A stretch of 26,063 nucleotides of DNA from IMG/VR virus record IMGVR_UViG_3300000117_000144, positions 4,331-30,393 of that record; one strand, given 5' to 3'. The translations under genes and the position numbers were made by a program. The stretch's first letter is position 1. Every line of letters begins with the position of its first letter. Positions 1 to 9,431 of this stretch are shown here, piece after piece. The stretch is from a virus. Under the pieces are notes generated by a model that was not told the DNA's origin, made no database searches, and was given only the letters and a program-made list of their open reading frames with translations.

Positions 1-564
1 TACATCTCTAGCTTCTGCGCTTTTTCCGTAAGTAGGAACCATTTGAAGTGCTTGAGAAGCAGTGCTTCCTAGGCCCATTAAAGCTTGCTGGTTAAGTTGA
101 GCTTTAGCCTCTGCTGCTTGTGCTGCTGCTTGCTGAGCACCAGCGGCTTCACCAAGTTTTATCTGCATTTTGATATCACTTTTACGAGTTTCTTCATCGG
201 CAACTAATTTAGCTAGTCCTGACATTTCTTGACCTTGAGCAGTTCTGATTGCTCCAGAAGCCTGAACCGCTCCCTCTTGAACTCTTTGAGAGCCACCTAA
301 AACGCCACGCTGGTCACCCTCTCTAATGGCTGCCATCTCTGTTTTAATCTGAGCACCCAGTGTGTCCTGCATTTGTTCGTATGGCTCTTGTTGTATTGCT
401 AGAGCTTTCATTTCATTTTTTGTTAGCTCTTTCTCTACTTCAGCCATAGCTAATGCTGCAGACCTTGCTGCTGCTTCTTCTTTTCTTCTTTGTTTACCAG
501 CATTGATAAAACTCATTGTGGTTGTTCCTGCTGTTATAACTAAGCCTGCTATTGCTCCTGACAT
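1..564 (-). CDS. Probable internal virion / DNA-ejection protein (3' end outside window)
   Basis: The frame is open from ATG at 564 to the window edge, giving 188 residues of a longer protein. The N-terminus (about residues 1-22) is small and hydrophobic (MSGAIAGLVITAG) and is followed by charged heptad-like helices. The sequence is then Ala/Gln/Glu rich, with runs such as QQAAAQAAEAKAQ around residues 145-160. A hydrophobic N-terminus followed by long Ala-rich helices, placed after the tail genes, is typical of podovirus internal or ejection proteins such as T7 gp14. That assignment is by composition and position, not by a catalytic motif. The gene overlaps the upstream cupin-like gene by 16 bases, so the two are probably translationally coupled. 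It could instead be another coiled-coil virion protein. Confidence 0.6.
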   Translation of the reverse strand, partial: MSGAIAGLVITAGTTTMSFINAGKQRRKEEAAARSAALAMAEVEKELTKNEMKALAIQQEPYEQMQDTLGAQIKTEMAAIREGDQRGVLGGSQRVQEGAVQASGAIRTAQGQEMSGLAKLVADEETRKSDIKMQIKLGEAAGAQQAAAQAAEAKAQLNQQALMGLGSTASQALQMVPTYGKSAEARDV

Positions 565-1076
565 AATAATTTTTTATTTAATATAACATACTCAGGTAGT
601 TCTTTATAATCTTCCGTATAAACCTCTGCCTCAGCATCTTCAATTGTTTTAGCGTTTGTTCTGTATACGCACACCCAAGTTGTATCTTCATGTATATAAG
701 CAACTCGTTGCGTACCTATCTCAGTCATCACTTTCATTGGTGCTTTTATTCTTTTGACCTCGCCAGTATCTAATAAAACTGACATCTCACCTTTTAAAAA
801 AAAAGATGGGTGGTTTTGTTTATGAATAAAACTTACAACCAATGTACCTTTCGGCATAAAAATCTCTCTGGTATATAGTCCGTCTTTCAAATGATGAGTA
901 ACTGGCATCAACTTTTCCATCTCAGGAGTGTGGTGCTTTACTGAACCATTATGTACTAAGACGTTCTCTTTGAATGTTTTAATATTCTCCCAAAGAAGAC
1001 CTCTATTTTTATGGACATATTCTAGTATATTTTCTGGTTTATTTTTCCTTTTCCTAAAAATACTTAATATACCCAT
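549..1076 (-). CDS. Cupin-like phage protein
   Basis: A 175-residue protein. Residues 70-140 read as a small beta-rich cupin-type barrel: a PKGT turn at 75-78, H85 and H89 followed by a KGEMSV turn at 95-100, then IGTQRVAYIHEDTTW at about 120-134. The turns fit the cupin pattern, but the canonical metal-binding HxH...E set is incomplete, so an enzymatic role is not supported. The N-terminus is strongly basic (FRKRKNK at 7-13). The start ATG lies 6 bases from a promoter-like core, which would make the leader very short. It sits between virion genes and overlaps the probable ejection protein. A virion or assembly role is inferred. Cupin fold moderately likely; function unknown. Confidence 0.55.
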   Translation of the reverse strand: MGILSIFRKRKNKPENILEYVHKNRGLLWENIKTFKENVLVHNGSVKHHTPEMEKLMPVTHHLKDGLYTREIFMPKGTLVVSFIHKQNHPSFFLKGEMSVLLDTGEVKRIKAPMKVMTEIGTQRVAYIHEDTTWVCVYRTNAKTIEDAEAEVYTEDYKELPEYVILNKKLLCQEQ

Positions 1077-1079
1077 AAC

Positions 1080-1101
1080 TTTTACAAAGATATGAATTTT
1101 A
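1080..1101 (-). promoter_or_regulatory. Promoter-like 22-base element before cupin-like gene
   Basis: The minus strand carries the core TATCTTTGTA (1083-1092), which fits the Bacteroidota -7 consensus TAnnTTTG. It is flanked upstream by AAAATTCA and downstream by AAA. A 22-base copy differing at one position lies at 20202-20223. No TTG/TTTG -33 element is found at the expected 17-23 base spacing. The start codon begins 6 bases after the core, so any transcript would be nearly leaderless. Confidence 0.55.
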
Positions 1102-1911
1102 AGGGAAACTTTTGAATGCCTGGCTTTTTACTGCAAATAGTTCTGTAGCAGAGGTAGAAGTATTGGTTAACTTAAATTCACAGTAGTGACCTAAGACCCC
1201 TTGAGATTCTGCAATAGAATTTTTAATAAACAAAAAGTATTCATTAACTCCTGGTATTACAACACTTCCTGCTACTGTTGTATCAATAGTTACTATAGAT
1301 GTTCCGTTGTTTTGTTTTACTAATGACGTAACCTCTCCAGCTAAGCTAGGATTGTAAACTCCAGACCCAGGTGAAGTTTCTACACCAAAATAAAATAAAT
1401 CTCCATTCGACAAAATAGAACCAATATTAGATGGAGGGACAAAGGTAATAGTTGCTGTATTAACTCCAATTACAACATCATCACTAAACCCTATACCTGT
1501 AAGTGAACGTAAAGGGAGTTGAGCTGTATTGCTAGGTAAGTCTGTATTGTTTCTAATAAATGCAAACCAGTCAGATTCTTTCTGTTCAAAATAACTTGCA
1601 TTAATAAAACCTGTCGTTTGTAAATCAGTTATAAATGTACCCTCCCATGCATCATCAGCTTCAAGAGCAATTGTTTTAAATTTTTTATTCTCTAAAGCAG
1701 ACTCATTAAAAACGCTAGTCAATGTGGAATTTCCTTGTATTCCATAAAAATTATTTCTTGGAACACTAGGTGCATTGTGTTGATATAAATTACCATTTTT
1801 AAATGTATATAAAAATTGATTCATACCCTTTATAAACTCTGGAAAATAAGAGTAAAAAGAAGGCCACCCTTTTGCTGAACTGCTATATGTTAATGTATAA
1901 TTTTCTGCCAT
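1099..1911 (-). CDS. Virion structural protein, unknown role
   Basis: A 270-residue protein. It begins with an aromatic-rich segment (YTLTYSSSAKGWPSFYSYFP, residues 5-24) followed by GMNQFLYTFKNGNLYQHN. I recall this N-terminal pattern from other marine Bacteroidota phage structural proteins. The remainder is Ser/Thr/Gly/Asn rich and beta-strand-like, with no catalytic motif, signal peptide or membrane segment. It sits 19 bases downstream of another probable virion gene and after the giant tail gene, so a tail-tip or spike-associated role is inferred. No terminator separates it from the neighbour. Confidence 0.6.
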   Translation of the reverse strand: MAENYTLTYSSSAKGWPSFYSYFPEFIKGMNQFLYTFKNGNLYQHNAPSVPRNNFYGIQGNSTLTSVFNESALENKKFKTIALEADDAWEGTFITDLQTTGFINASYFEQKESDWFAFIRNNTDLPSNTAQLPLRSLTGIGFSDDVVIGVNTATITFVPPSNIGSILSNGDLFYFGVETSPGSGVYNPSLAGEVTSLVKQNNGTSIVTIDTTVAGSVVIPGVNEYFLFIKNSIAESQGVLGHYCEFKLTNTSTSATELFAVKSQAFKSFP

Positions 1912-1930
1912 TTTTTTATTTTACTAGTTC

Positions 1931-2887
1931 TTATGGTTCAATGCACGCACCTGTAGATATAACAATACCATATTGTATCTCAAGGAAAGTACTGCTGTTT
2001 ATTATTACGTATTGACTAGTGCCTGTGTTATTTATTAATGTTCCTGCGCCATCATCTAAAAAAACATAATTACCCACACCAGGGACACTAAGCGTCTGAG
2101 GTGTAAATACAATTGGTGGCTGAGCCGTAGTGGTTGCATTCTGCGCAAAGTAATAGGTTTCTGTTGCTGGCGCACAAGAAATACCTGATTGAATAGTTGA
2201 AGCTTGGAAACTATCTAGAGTAGCAGGGCAACTTACTTGAAAGGAAAAAAATGTATTTAATATAGGACCATAATAGTCTATATTCATATTGGTTTGTGTT
2301 GCTGAGTTCTTTGGAATTACCTGAGTATAAACCCTAGTTCCACCGCCTCTTAAATCAAGTTGATTTGTGTTTACAGTTATAGGAGCATTTGTCCCAGTAT
2401 TAATATAAGTTCCGTCTGTTTGAAGAGTGTACACAGGAAGCCCAGTTGTAGATACTGGAGTATTAGCGTTACTTCCGTAATAAGTCGGCTGACCAACTGG
2501 TGTATTTAATCCAACTGGCCCTGCATTATTTCCTAGATATGTTAATTGATTATATGTTTGATTATTGTATGTAACTAATACACCATCTGGTATACTGCTT
2601 CCAACAATAGAATAAATAATTACAGCACCCAAATCTGACCCTGCATTAACTTGACCTAAGAAAGTTCCGTTTACATTACTAGATTCTCCAGCAACTTGAC
2701 CACATGGAGCAACGCATGACGGACAAGGTTGAGCAGGAAGTAAAACACAATTAAGTAATTCACGTACTATTAAGCCGTTTGAATATAATCCATCTGCTGC
2801 ACAAACATTCATGTCCTCATCGGCAAATATTGCCGTTGAAGTTGCCAAGTCTGGTCCGTTTAAATAATATGTTCCTGATACTGCCAT
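1931..2887 (-). CDS. Cys-containing virion or tail-tip protein, unknown role
   Basis: A 318-residue protein rich in Thr, Asn, Gly and Val with predicted beta structure. An N-terminal module (about residues 5-65) reads YYLNGPDLATSTAIF and then CAADGLYSNGLIVRE. It ends in a Cys-rich stretch, PCPSCVAPCG. I recall this module at the N-terminus of many uncultured Bacteroidota phage tail-associated proteins. The clustered Cys residues could form a disulfide or metal knot; this is inference. The gene lies 14 bases after the 1481-residue tail gene and probably shares its transcript. Confidence 0.6.
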   Translation of the reverse strand: MAVSGTYYLNGPDLATSTAIFADEDMNVCAADGLYSNGLIVRELLNCVLLPAQPCPSCVAPCGQVAGESSNVNGTFLGQVNAGSDLGAVIIYSIVGSSIPDGVLVTYNNQTYNQLTYLGNNAGPVGLNTPVGQPTYYGSNANTPVSTTGLPVYTLQTDGTYINTGTNAPITVNTNQLDLRGGGTRVYTQVIPKNSATQTNMNIDYYGPILNTFFSFQVSCPATLDSFQASTIQSGISCAPATETYYFAQNATTTAQPPIVFTPQTLSVPGVGNYVFLDDGAGTLINNTGTSQYVIINSSTFLEIQYGIVISTGACIEP

Positions 2888-2901
2888 TCTATTTATTTTA
2901 A

Positions 2902-5900
2902 TTATGGTATTGGTGGTTCGGTACAGTCACAGCACACATCGTTTAAGTCTGTTGTTCCGTAACATAACACATCTTCCGTTGGTTGTCTATAATCATATAC
3001 TAAATATAAGTTTGAGCCTGTTGTAGTCATTGTATAGTTTCCAATATATTGGTCTGGCGCAAGAGAAACATCTAAAGGTAAAGCTGTACCTGCAGCAGAA
3101 ATTAAAGAAAGTATACCAGCTGGTGTAGCTGCGTATGTGGTGTTAGTTCTTAAGGCATATAACTCATTTTGAGTAGGCTGAAAAACAAAATTATCAACAG
3201 GTCTTTTATGACAAATTACTTGAACAGAAGCATTGTCAGCAGGAATAACTCCTGCTCCTTGCGGAGCGGTTACTGAATCAAACTGACTGATAATAATAAA
3301 ATCAGTGCCATCTATAAATGTTACCTGCTCAGAATGTAGTGGCGATAAATATGTTCCGTCTATCCATCTATACTCATTGTGTATGGTTTGGCCTACGTGA
3401 GTAGCGTTTGTTATACAAACTTGATACACAGTTATAATCTCAGCAACAGGACACTTTATAGCTACCTTTATAGTAGCACCGCTTTTACCAGTAAGAGTAA
3501 CTTGAGCTTCAGATTCACTAACAATATTTTTATCAAAAACAAAAGAAGAACTTCCATTATTAATAGTGGTTGTTGGCAACACATCTACACCATTATAAAC
3601 TACCTTTATAGTACTACCTTGTGAGTCACTTGCGAATATTTCTATATCTGTATTTCCTACTAATTCTCCTAAATCTATACAATAATTAAATGTTTTATCT
3701 TCAGGAAAAGTAAATGTTCTTTCAATACCACAAGCAATGCAAGATTCTTCTGAAGGCAAATCTTCCTCATTAACACTTAAAACATATTCATTCATATATG
3801 GGTCATACCCTCCTAGCTTTTGAGTGTTTAATCCATTAATAAATCTATCTCTAAACCAAGACCTCATACCAGCTTCAGAAATTACTGTAAGCTGTTCATT
3901 TTGTCCTGCAGAACCTGTAAGCATAATTACTGCACCACGCTTAGCGTCAGTAAAATATTTATTGTAACCCCAAGAACAAAAGCTTTCAGGGTTTCTTGAA
4001 ATACCATACTCTTCTATTCTGGCTATCTGAGTTCCTAAAACCTCTGGTACAGAAGCAACTTGACCTCCCCCAGTGGAGTCGGTTAACAAGTTCTTTCCAG
4101 CCAGAACATAAGAAATTTTATCTTCTTGTAAAACTAATATGTCGGTTTCTCTTCCATGAAGTTTCTCGATTGGACCATATATATCTTCACAAGGTTTAAA
4201 ATTTAGTAAACCTAAGTTAAATTCGTTTAACTTGTTTACATTACTTTCATTGTTGTAAACACCACTATAAGTTAAATCAGCAAAGCGATGCGCTTGCTTA
4301 AACTCTAATTCAGAAGTAGATGTAGTTCTTTCTCCTAAACTAAACTCTTTACCTGCAATTGAATCTCTAATTCTATAACTTTCTACACCATTACCAAAAG
4401 AATAACAATTGAAAAAGTCTGTTAATATAATAGCAGACTGAGTACTTGTTTGATTTTGTACATTACCATTGTGTCTTCCTGTTGATTTATCTATACTAAA
4501 TACATCTGCAGATTCATACCATAAATCTGGAGTAGCATCTTGTGGTTCAGTTTCAAAAACCAATGTATTCTCAGCTCTAAAAACTTCTATCTTAGCATTA
4601 ATACACGCTCTTCTTTTACTTGAATTTTTAGCGCCAGAACATGAGTTAGTTCCAACTAATCCGAGAGAAAGTTGATTGTTACTTGTTGCTCGTAAAAACT
4701 GCCACTGATATTCACATCGGTTTTGCGGCATAGCAGCTAAAGCATTATTTGTTGCAACACCTGTCTGTATAGCAGGGTTATAATAATTAGCATAGTAAGG
4801 AGCTGGACAATCAGGGTCTCCTGTAATTCCAGATACCGCTCCACTATCTAATAAAGAAGCGATGTTATCTCCATCCCACCATTCTTTAAAGCTATCATAA
4901 TCCTGTGAAGCTGTTAGCTTTAAATCTAATGTATAACGTCTTCCATCACAAGCACGATTCCCTGTTCCTTTTCTTCTAAAGTCTACATATATATTTATTC
5001 TTGAGCCTGCAGGCAGTGAGTAATCAATAAATTGTCCTGGGTTATCTGGGTCTTCAATGCTTACTGGATAAGCTACTCTTGGGTGGTCGTTTCTTCTTCT
5101 ACCACAATCACCTCTATTGCCATATAAAACTGTCGGTAAATCGCCTTGAACCACCTCAAAGTCATTAGGTATTATTTTCATATAAGTACCTGCTGGAACA
5201 GGAATGTCTGTACCATTAGAGTCTTTTGGTGGAGGGTCCATAAAGTCTTGTGTCTGAGCTTCTTTCTGTAAAACAGTAGCATACTGACATCTTGTAGTCG
5301 GCCCACCAGTATCAGCCTTTACCCTAAGTCTATCCCCCTCTTCAACCTTTCTAGAGTTTTCACCCTCTAATAAAAAGTATGTTGCTGCTGTTCCTACCTC
5401 ATCAAAAAATATGTTTGAATAAACTGTATTGTAATCTTCAAAATCTGGCTTTATACAAAGCTTATATCGGTCAGCCCAAGATGGCGCTAGTTGCGATGGG
5501 GGAATATTTACTTCAATAGAATTTTGAAGAGATGCAGCCGAGCAACCTACGTGAACAGTATTGTTAGGACTAACAAGAGCTGTTGATGAACGATTAAACT
5601 CGTCCATATAAACAATACCTACTTCATAATCTCTATCGCTATGTAAGCTTTTTGGGTTTCCAATACCTAAAAAACTACCTTCAGCAAAAGTAACAGTATA
5701 GTATTCATAAACACTTTGTGTAGGTGTAGTTAAATCATCTACAAATCTCATCGCTGGTACAACAAAACCAATCTCAGAACTACCTGGGCTAGAAATTACT
5801 TCTATAGGCTGGCCAGCCGTGGTAATACCGCTTTCAAATTTTATCAATGAATCCAGTGTATTTGGAATAGAACAATTCCATTCATCTGTAATAGTTGTTC

Positions 5901-7347
5901 CGTCACATGAAGTTTCATTTCCAGGTACAGGGTCATACACTGGAAGTATATTTGCTGCCGTTCCTATTGTCTGTATAAATAAAGGGTCTTGTGATAATTC
6001 ATAAGCACTTCCAAAATCTATAGGCAATATATATGTAAAGTCTAGTTCTAAATTTGTAGACTGTTGAGACGGAAAAGGGGTTTGACCAGAAAATTGAGAA
6101 TGAGTATATCGTATTTCAAAAGTAATCGCTGCGCCAGCTTTTAACTCTACATCATCAAAATCAAAAAACACCGCAGCATTTACAATGTTTTGACTTCCAT
6201 CAATATTATACGTAAAAGAATCAGTTCGGTCATCAATAGTTTCAGCTCCAATTTCTTCGGATAAAAGTCTACAAAAATACTCAAGCCTTATAGGGTTAGT
6301 GTTTAAATCTAATAAGTCATAACCATCTACATAATTACCATAGATTAATCTATTGCCCATTAATGTTTGAGCTTGAGCTTTTAAAGGAACATTATCAAAT
6401 AACCTAACTAACTGTGTTGGGTTTAAAACAGTATATATTTTGCTGTTACTGAAATCTAAACTGTAATCTGTATTATCTGCATATCCAAGATTTTGTTTAT
6501 CAAATATCTCTATAGACTTTATAATACTTGATGTGGTTTCAGCAAAAACAACTTCTATAGCTTTCACTAAAGGACCTCCACTGTTATAAGTAACTTTAAC
6601 GTTGTTGAATGCGTTTGTCATTCCCTCATTCAAACCTGATTCTATTTTATAATCAAATCCTTTAGGAACAAAAGCTGGTTCTGTGAATTGTGATAAAGCA
6701 GAATACTCGCCATCTTCATATCTATATCTATAAGCAAATGTTATAAATCTTTCTTCTATAAAATTTTCTTCACCAGATAAATTTGTTAGCTCAAATGATG
6801 GAGCTGCAACTGGTGGCTTTTTAATTACTAAAAGTTGTTCTGCTAAATCAGGCGAGGTTGAGTTATAATTTCTAGTAATGTTTATAAATCTAGGTTGGTT
6901 GTAGTTATCAGTCCAGAATAATAAATCCTCAACTCTGTTAACTCCAGTAATTAAATAATCTTCATTGAAATTTAAAACTGTTTGCCCTGAACCAGTTGTC
7001 ACAACATGATACGTTAATAAATTTAATTGCACATTATATGATACAACTAAGTCTACTATACCTTTTCCTGAGTGTGCTGGGTCATGTACAAACCAATACA
7101 ATGTTTCTCTTTGCCCATCCTCATAAGCTCCAATACATTTAGCCTGAGAGCTTAAAGGCACTCCTTCATGCTCTAATGCTGTTAACTGCTGATTACCTCT
7201 ACTATTTTCAACCGAACCAACTTCAGATTCTTCAGTAGACCCCAGCCTAATATTAAGTGCGTCAATATACTCGCCATTAGGGAGTAAGCGTTCATCAACG
7301 CTTTTATTCATGCGCCCTGCAATAAAATTTCTAGTAATCTCTGCCAT
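2902..7347 (-). CDS. Giant tail protein (crAss-like tail stabilisation / muzzle type)
   Basis: A 1481-residue protein, the largest complete gene here. The N-terminal segment (about residues 7-55) contains NFIAGRMNKSVDERLLPNGE followed by DALNIRLGSTEESEVGSVEN, which I recognise as the conserved start of the large tail protein of Bacteroidota phages with crAss-like architecture. The rest is long, beta-rich and has scattered Cys residues, ending in a CCDC cluster near residue 1473. No peptidase or lyase motif was seen. It follows the tail tube-like gene with a single intervening base, matching the tube-then-stabilisation-protein order of crAss-like genomes. It probably forms the distal part of the short tail. 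The N-terminal match is strong; the exact structural role is from known relatives. Confidence 0.75.
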   Translation of the reverse strand: MAEITRNFIAGRMNKSVDERLLPNGEYIDALNIRLGSTEESEVGSVENSRGNQQLTALEHEGVPLSSQAKCIGAYEDGQRETLYWFVHDPAHSGKGIVDLVVSYNVQLNLLTYHVVTTGSGQTVLNFNEDYLITGVNRVEDLLFWTDNYNQPRFINITRNYNSTSPDLAEQLLVIKKPPVAAPSFELTNLSGEENFIEERFITFAYRYRYEDGEYSALSQFTEPAFVPKGFDYKIESGLNEGMTNAFNNVKVTYNSGGPLVKAIEVVFAETTSSIIKSIEIFDKQNLGYADNTDYSLDFSNSKIYTVLNPTQLVRLFDNVPLKAQAQTLMGNRLIYGNYVDGYDLLDLNTNPIRLEYFCRLLSEEIGAETIDDRTDSFTYNIDGSQNIVNAAVFFDFDDVELKAGAAITFEIRYTHSQFSGQTPFPSQQSTNLELDFTYILPIDFGSAYELSQDPLFIQTIGTAANILPVYDPVPGNETSCDGTTITDEWNCSIPNTLDSLIKFESGITTAGQPIEVISSPGSSEIGFVVPAMRFVDDLTTPTQSVYEYYTVTFAEGSFLGIGNPKSLHSDRDYEVGIVYMDEFNRSSTALVSPNNTVHVGCSAASLQNSIEVNIPPSQLAPSWADRYKLCIKPDFEDYNTVYSNIFFDEVGTAATYFLLEGENSRKVEEGDRLRVKADTGGPTTRCQYATVLQKEAQTQDFMDPPPKDSNGTDIPVPAGTYMKIIPNDFEVVQGDLPTVLYGNRGDCGRRRNDHPRVAYPVSIEDPDNPGQFIDYSLPAGSRINIYVDFRRKGTGNRACDGRRYTLDLKLTASQDYDSFKEWWDGDNIASLLDSGAVSGITGDPDCPAPYYANYYNPAIQTGVATNNALAAMPQNRCEYQWQFLRATSNNQLSLGLVGTNSCSGAKNSSKRRACINAKIEVFRAENTLVFETEPQDATPDLWYESADVFSIDKSTGRHNGNVQNQTSTQSAIILTDFFNCYSFGNGVESYRIRDSIAGKEFSLGERTTSTSELEFKQAHRFADLTYSGVYNNESNVNKLNEFNLGLLNFKPCEDIYGPIEKLHGRETDILVLQEDKISYVLAGKNLLTDSTGGGQVASVPEVLGTQIARIEEYGISRNPESFCSWGYNKYFTDAKRGAVIMLTGSAGQNEQLTVISEAGMRSWFRDRFINGLNTQKLGGYDPYMNEYVLSVNEEDLPSEESCIACGIERTFTFPEDKTFNYCIDLGELVGNTDIEIFASDSQGSTIKVVYNGVDVLPTTTINNGSSSFVFDKNIVSESEAQVTLTGKSGATIKVAIKCPVAEIITVYQVCITNATHVGQTIHNEYRWIDGTYLSPLHSEQVTFIDGTDFIIISQFDSVTAPQGAGVIPADNASVQVICHKRPVDNFVFQPTQNELYALRTNTTYAATPAGILSLISAAGTALPLDVSLAPDQYIGNYTMTTTGSNLYLVYDYRQPTEDVLCYGTTDLNDVCCDCTEPPIP

Positions 7348-7348
7348 T

Positions 7349-8272
7349 CTATTTTATCCACTTATCCATACCTCTGATGTTTTGAATCAAACGTCCTGGA
7401 TGTATATTACTAATTCTAAGCTTAGCGTTTCTTAATAACGCAGAGCTTCTTTTTCTTGCTCTAGCAACAACATATTCTTGTACACCAAACTTAGCATTTA
7501 ATATAGCAAATTGAATGTAAGCATAAACATATTCTTCAAATAATTTATTTACACTGATTTGAGAGTCATCACCACCCTCCATGCCATCAGAGACGTATTC
7601 AAGAATACATAACTCCCCTGCCATATCTGAACTAAAGTTTATAACCCCAGCTTTTTTATTTATTTTAAATGTAGGATTAAAGTTTGCTGTCTCTGTGTTT
7701 AATCCGTACTGAGCACCGATACCATAATCAAAATACCAATCACCATCCACACAATACCCCTCTCTATTATTGTAAGGGCTTTGCTGATTAAGGTAAATAC
7801 TTTTTTTAGTACCCTCTATCCTTTGTAAGTCAATCGTTGATGTAGACGGCTTTAAAATGTTTCCATCATGGTCAAATAATATTCTGCAATTATTATCTTG
7901 AAGATAGGCATTGCTCCAATTAGTTTGAATATTTTCGGTTAAAGGCCTAAGCACGCCATCTTTATATAAGGATATTCTAACCCAATTAACATAATCTATA
8001 GGTAGTACATATCTTAAAGTATCACATACATCTAATTCTAATATTTTTAATTCTTTAAAGGCATCATAATTTAATTCTTGAATTGCTCTTTTTGCGTGAA
8101 ACAAAATTCTGTATCGCTCTTCATTGTTAATCAAACTATGATTTCCTGCATACATCAACATAAAGTTATTGACTATATCATATAAACTTACATATTGATA
8201 TGACCCCCAATTAGCGTCTTCAGGAGCATTGCCGTTGTTTTCGTAATATTGATATTCTGTTAAGTATGCCAT
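7349..8272 (-). CDS. Tail tube-like / head-tail connector protein
   Basis: A 307-residue protein. Conserved-looking blocks are YQYVSLYDIVNNFMLMYAGN (residues 26-45), FHAKRAIQELNYDAFKELK (58-76) and LPIDYVNWVRISLYKDGVL (90-108). These match my recollection of the tail tubular protein of crAss-like and marine Bacteroidota phages, which relates to P22 gp4 / T7 gp11 connector proteins. Its ATG overlaps the stop of the upstream gene by one base (TAATG), indicating translational coupling. Only one base separates it from the giant tail gene. Together these three form the connector-tail unit. Confidence 0.7.
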   Translation of the reverse strand: MAYLTEYQYYENNGNAPEDANWGSYQYVSLYDIVNNFMLMYAGNHSLINNEERYRILFHAKRAIQELNYDAFKELKILELDVCDTLRYVLPIDYVNWVRISLYKDGVLRPLTENIQTNWSNAYLQDNNCRILFDHDGNILKPSTSTIDLQRIEGTKKSIYLNQQSPYNNREGYCVDGDWYFDYGIGAQYGLNTETANFNPTFKINKKAGVINFSSDMAGELCILEYVSDGMEGGDDSQISVNKLFEEYVYAYIQFAILNAKFGVQEYVVARARKRSSALLRNAKLRISNIHPGRLIQNIRGMDKWIK

Positions 8273-9306
8273 TATTTTTCTTTTTGTTCTTCTCTCATAT
8301 CCATTGATTGCCCAAACTGAATAGCTTGAACTTCTCTAATAGACATTCCTGCATATTGTAATATTTTATTTACTAATGTAGGCTCATCTTCAAGAGGAAG
8401 CTCAAAATCTTGATACAATGCATCCGATTGATTAAATGATGGTTCACCTCCAACTAGTTGAGCATAAGTCCATTTAGGGTCTCTAGGGTATCTAATATAC
8501 TGACATAATATTCTGCCAGCAGATGTTTCACCAGAGTTTATTACGTTTGCACCCCATTGAAAATTTTCAGGATACACTTGTATTACCTCACTATTTTGTG
8601 AATAAGCTGGGAACAACTCTGTAGGTTTAGTCAAATTAGACATGTTTAGTTGTGTAATTTTTTTATTAGTTACTTTTTCACATTCATTTAAACCTTGTTT
8701 TGTACTAAGAATTGTATAATTGCTTGGTGCTGAAAGAAAAATATCACTATCTAATACCAATGTATCTGTTGTAGATGAAGTAAGGTATCGTATATTTGCT
8801 GTTTGTCCAGTTGATAAATTAACCACAACATCCCCAGGCTGAACTCCTAAGCTAAAAAAGTTTTTAGTATTATCCACTAATTCATTTGGACTAACTAAAG
8901 TATTAGTGCTGTTAGCAACTAAGTATCTTGTAAGTAATAAAATTTTATTTATCAAATAATAATTAGAACCTGTTGTAGCTGTTGTAGGAACACTATAAGT
9001 AGATGTTGCGGATGGGGATGTAATTATTTCATTCGCACCATTAATATAAACTGGCTCAAGAAATTCTTGTTCCGAAAATATATTAATTGCCTCGTCGTAT
9101 ACTTTTTTAATATCTGCCAATCCAATTCCTGATTGCCTAGCATTCTCTTTATTTACTTGATAATTATATTGATAGAAATAATCTTCAAAAATATCTAGCT
9201 GCGCTTGCTTGGCATATAAATTAAAATCACTAGGAGTAATGTACCCATAGTTATTTTTATTAAGAACTGACAGTACAGTTTCACGTACTGAATTTATAAT
9301 GCTCAT
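8272..9306 (-). CDS. Head-tail connector / ring protein
   Basis: A 344-residue protein. The N-terminal helix-rich region includes LNKNNYGYITPSDFNLYAKQ (residues 15-34), then AQLDIFEDYFYQYNYQ and ENARQSG, a pattern I associate with ring or connector proteins of crAss-like phages. The centre (about 100-200) is Thr/Ser rich and beta-like, suggesting an inserted domain. It is the first gene after a terminator and a promoter-like core, with a 16-base leader after the core, so it probably heads the tail transcript. The ring role is inferred from position and resemblance; no enzymatic motif is present. Confidence 0.6.
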   Translation of the reverse strand: MSIINSVRETVLSVLNKNNYGYITPSDFNLYAKQAQLDIFEDYFYQYNYQVNKENARQSGIGLADIKKVYDEAINIFSEQEFLEPVYINGANEIITSPSATSTYSVPTTATTGSNYYLINKILLLTRYLVANSTNTLVSPNELVDNTKNFFSLGVQPGDVVVNLSTGQTANIRYLTSSTTDTLVLDSDIFLSAPSNYTILSTKQGLNECEKVTNKKITQLNMSNLTKPTELFPAYSQNSEVIQVYPENFQWGANVINSGETSAGRILCQYIRYPRDPKWTYAQLVGGEPSFNQSDALYQDFELPLEDEPTLVNKILQYAGMSIREVQAIQFGQSMDMREEQKEK

Positions 9307-9322
9307 CTGTTAATTTATTTAC

Positions 9323-9332
9323 TACAAAGATA
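9323..9332 (-). promoter_or_regulatory. Promoter-like core before the tail gene unit
   Basis: The minus strand reads TATCTTTGTA, matching TAnnTTTG. It lies 3 bases downstream of the terminator T-tract and 16 bases before the start of the 344-residue gene. No -33 element is visible. The terminator-then-promoter arrangement suggests independent control of the tail genes. Confidence 0.5.
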
Positions 9333-9335
9333 AGC

Positions 9336-9368
9336 AAAAAAAAAGAGGTTGCATTTCTGCAGCCTCTT
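9336..9368 (-). terminator. Intrinsic terminator after the 250-residue gene
   Basis: On the minus strand a 10-base stem (AAGAGGCTGC pairing with GCAACCTCTT, one C-A mismatch) encloses a 6-base loop and is followed by nine T residues. The remaining gap bases 9369-9431 hold nothing recognisable. Confidence 0.8.
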
Positions 9369-9431
9369 CTTGGTTGGTTAGAGTTATCAGCTCTATTATT
9401 ATTATGAATGTTCCGATTACAAAATTAATAA

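Noticed and set aside
9379-9401. Short inverted repeat around AGAG...CTCT
   Set aside because: Stem of only about five bases with no T-tract; too weak for a terminator or operator call.
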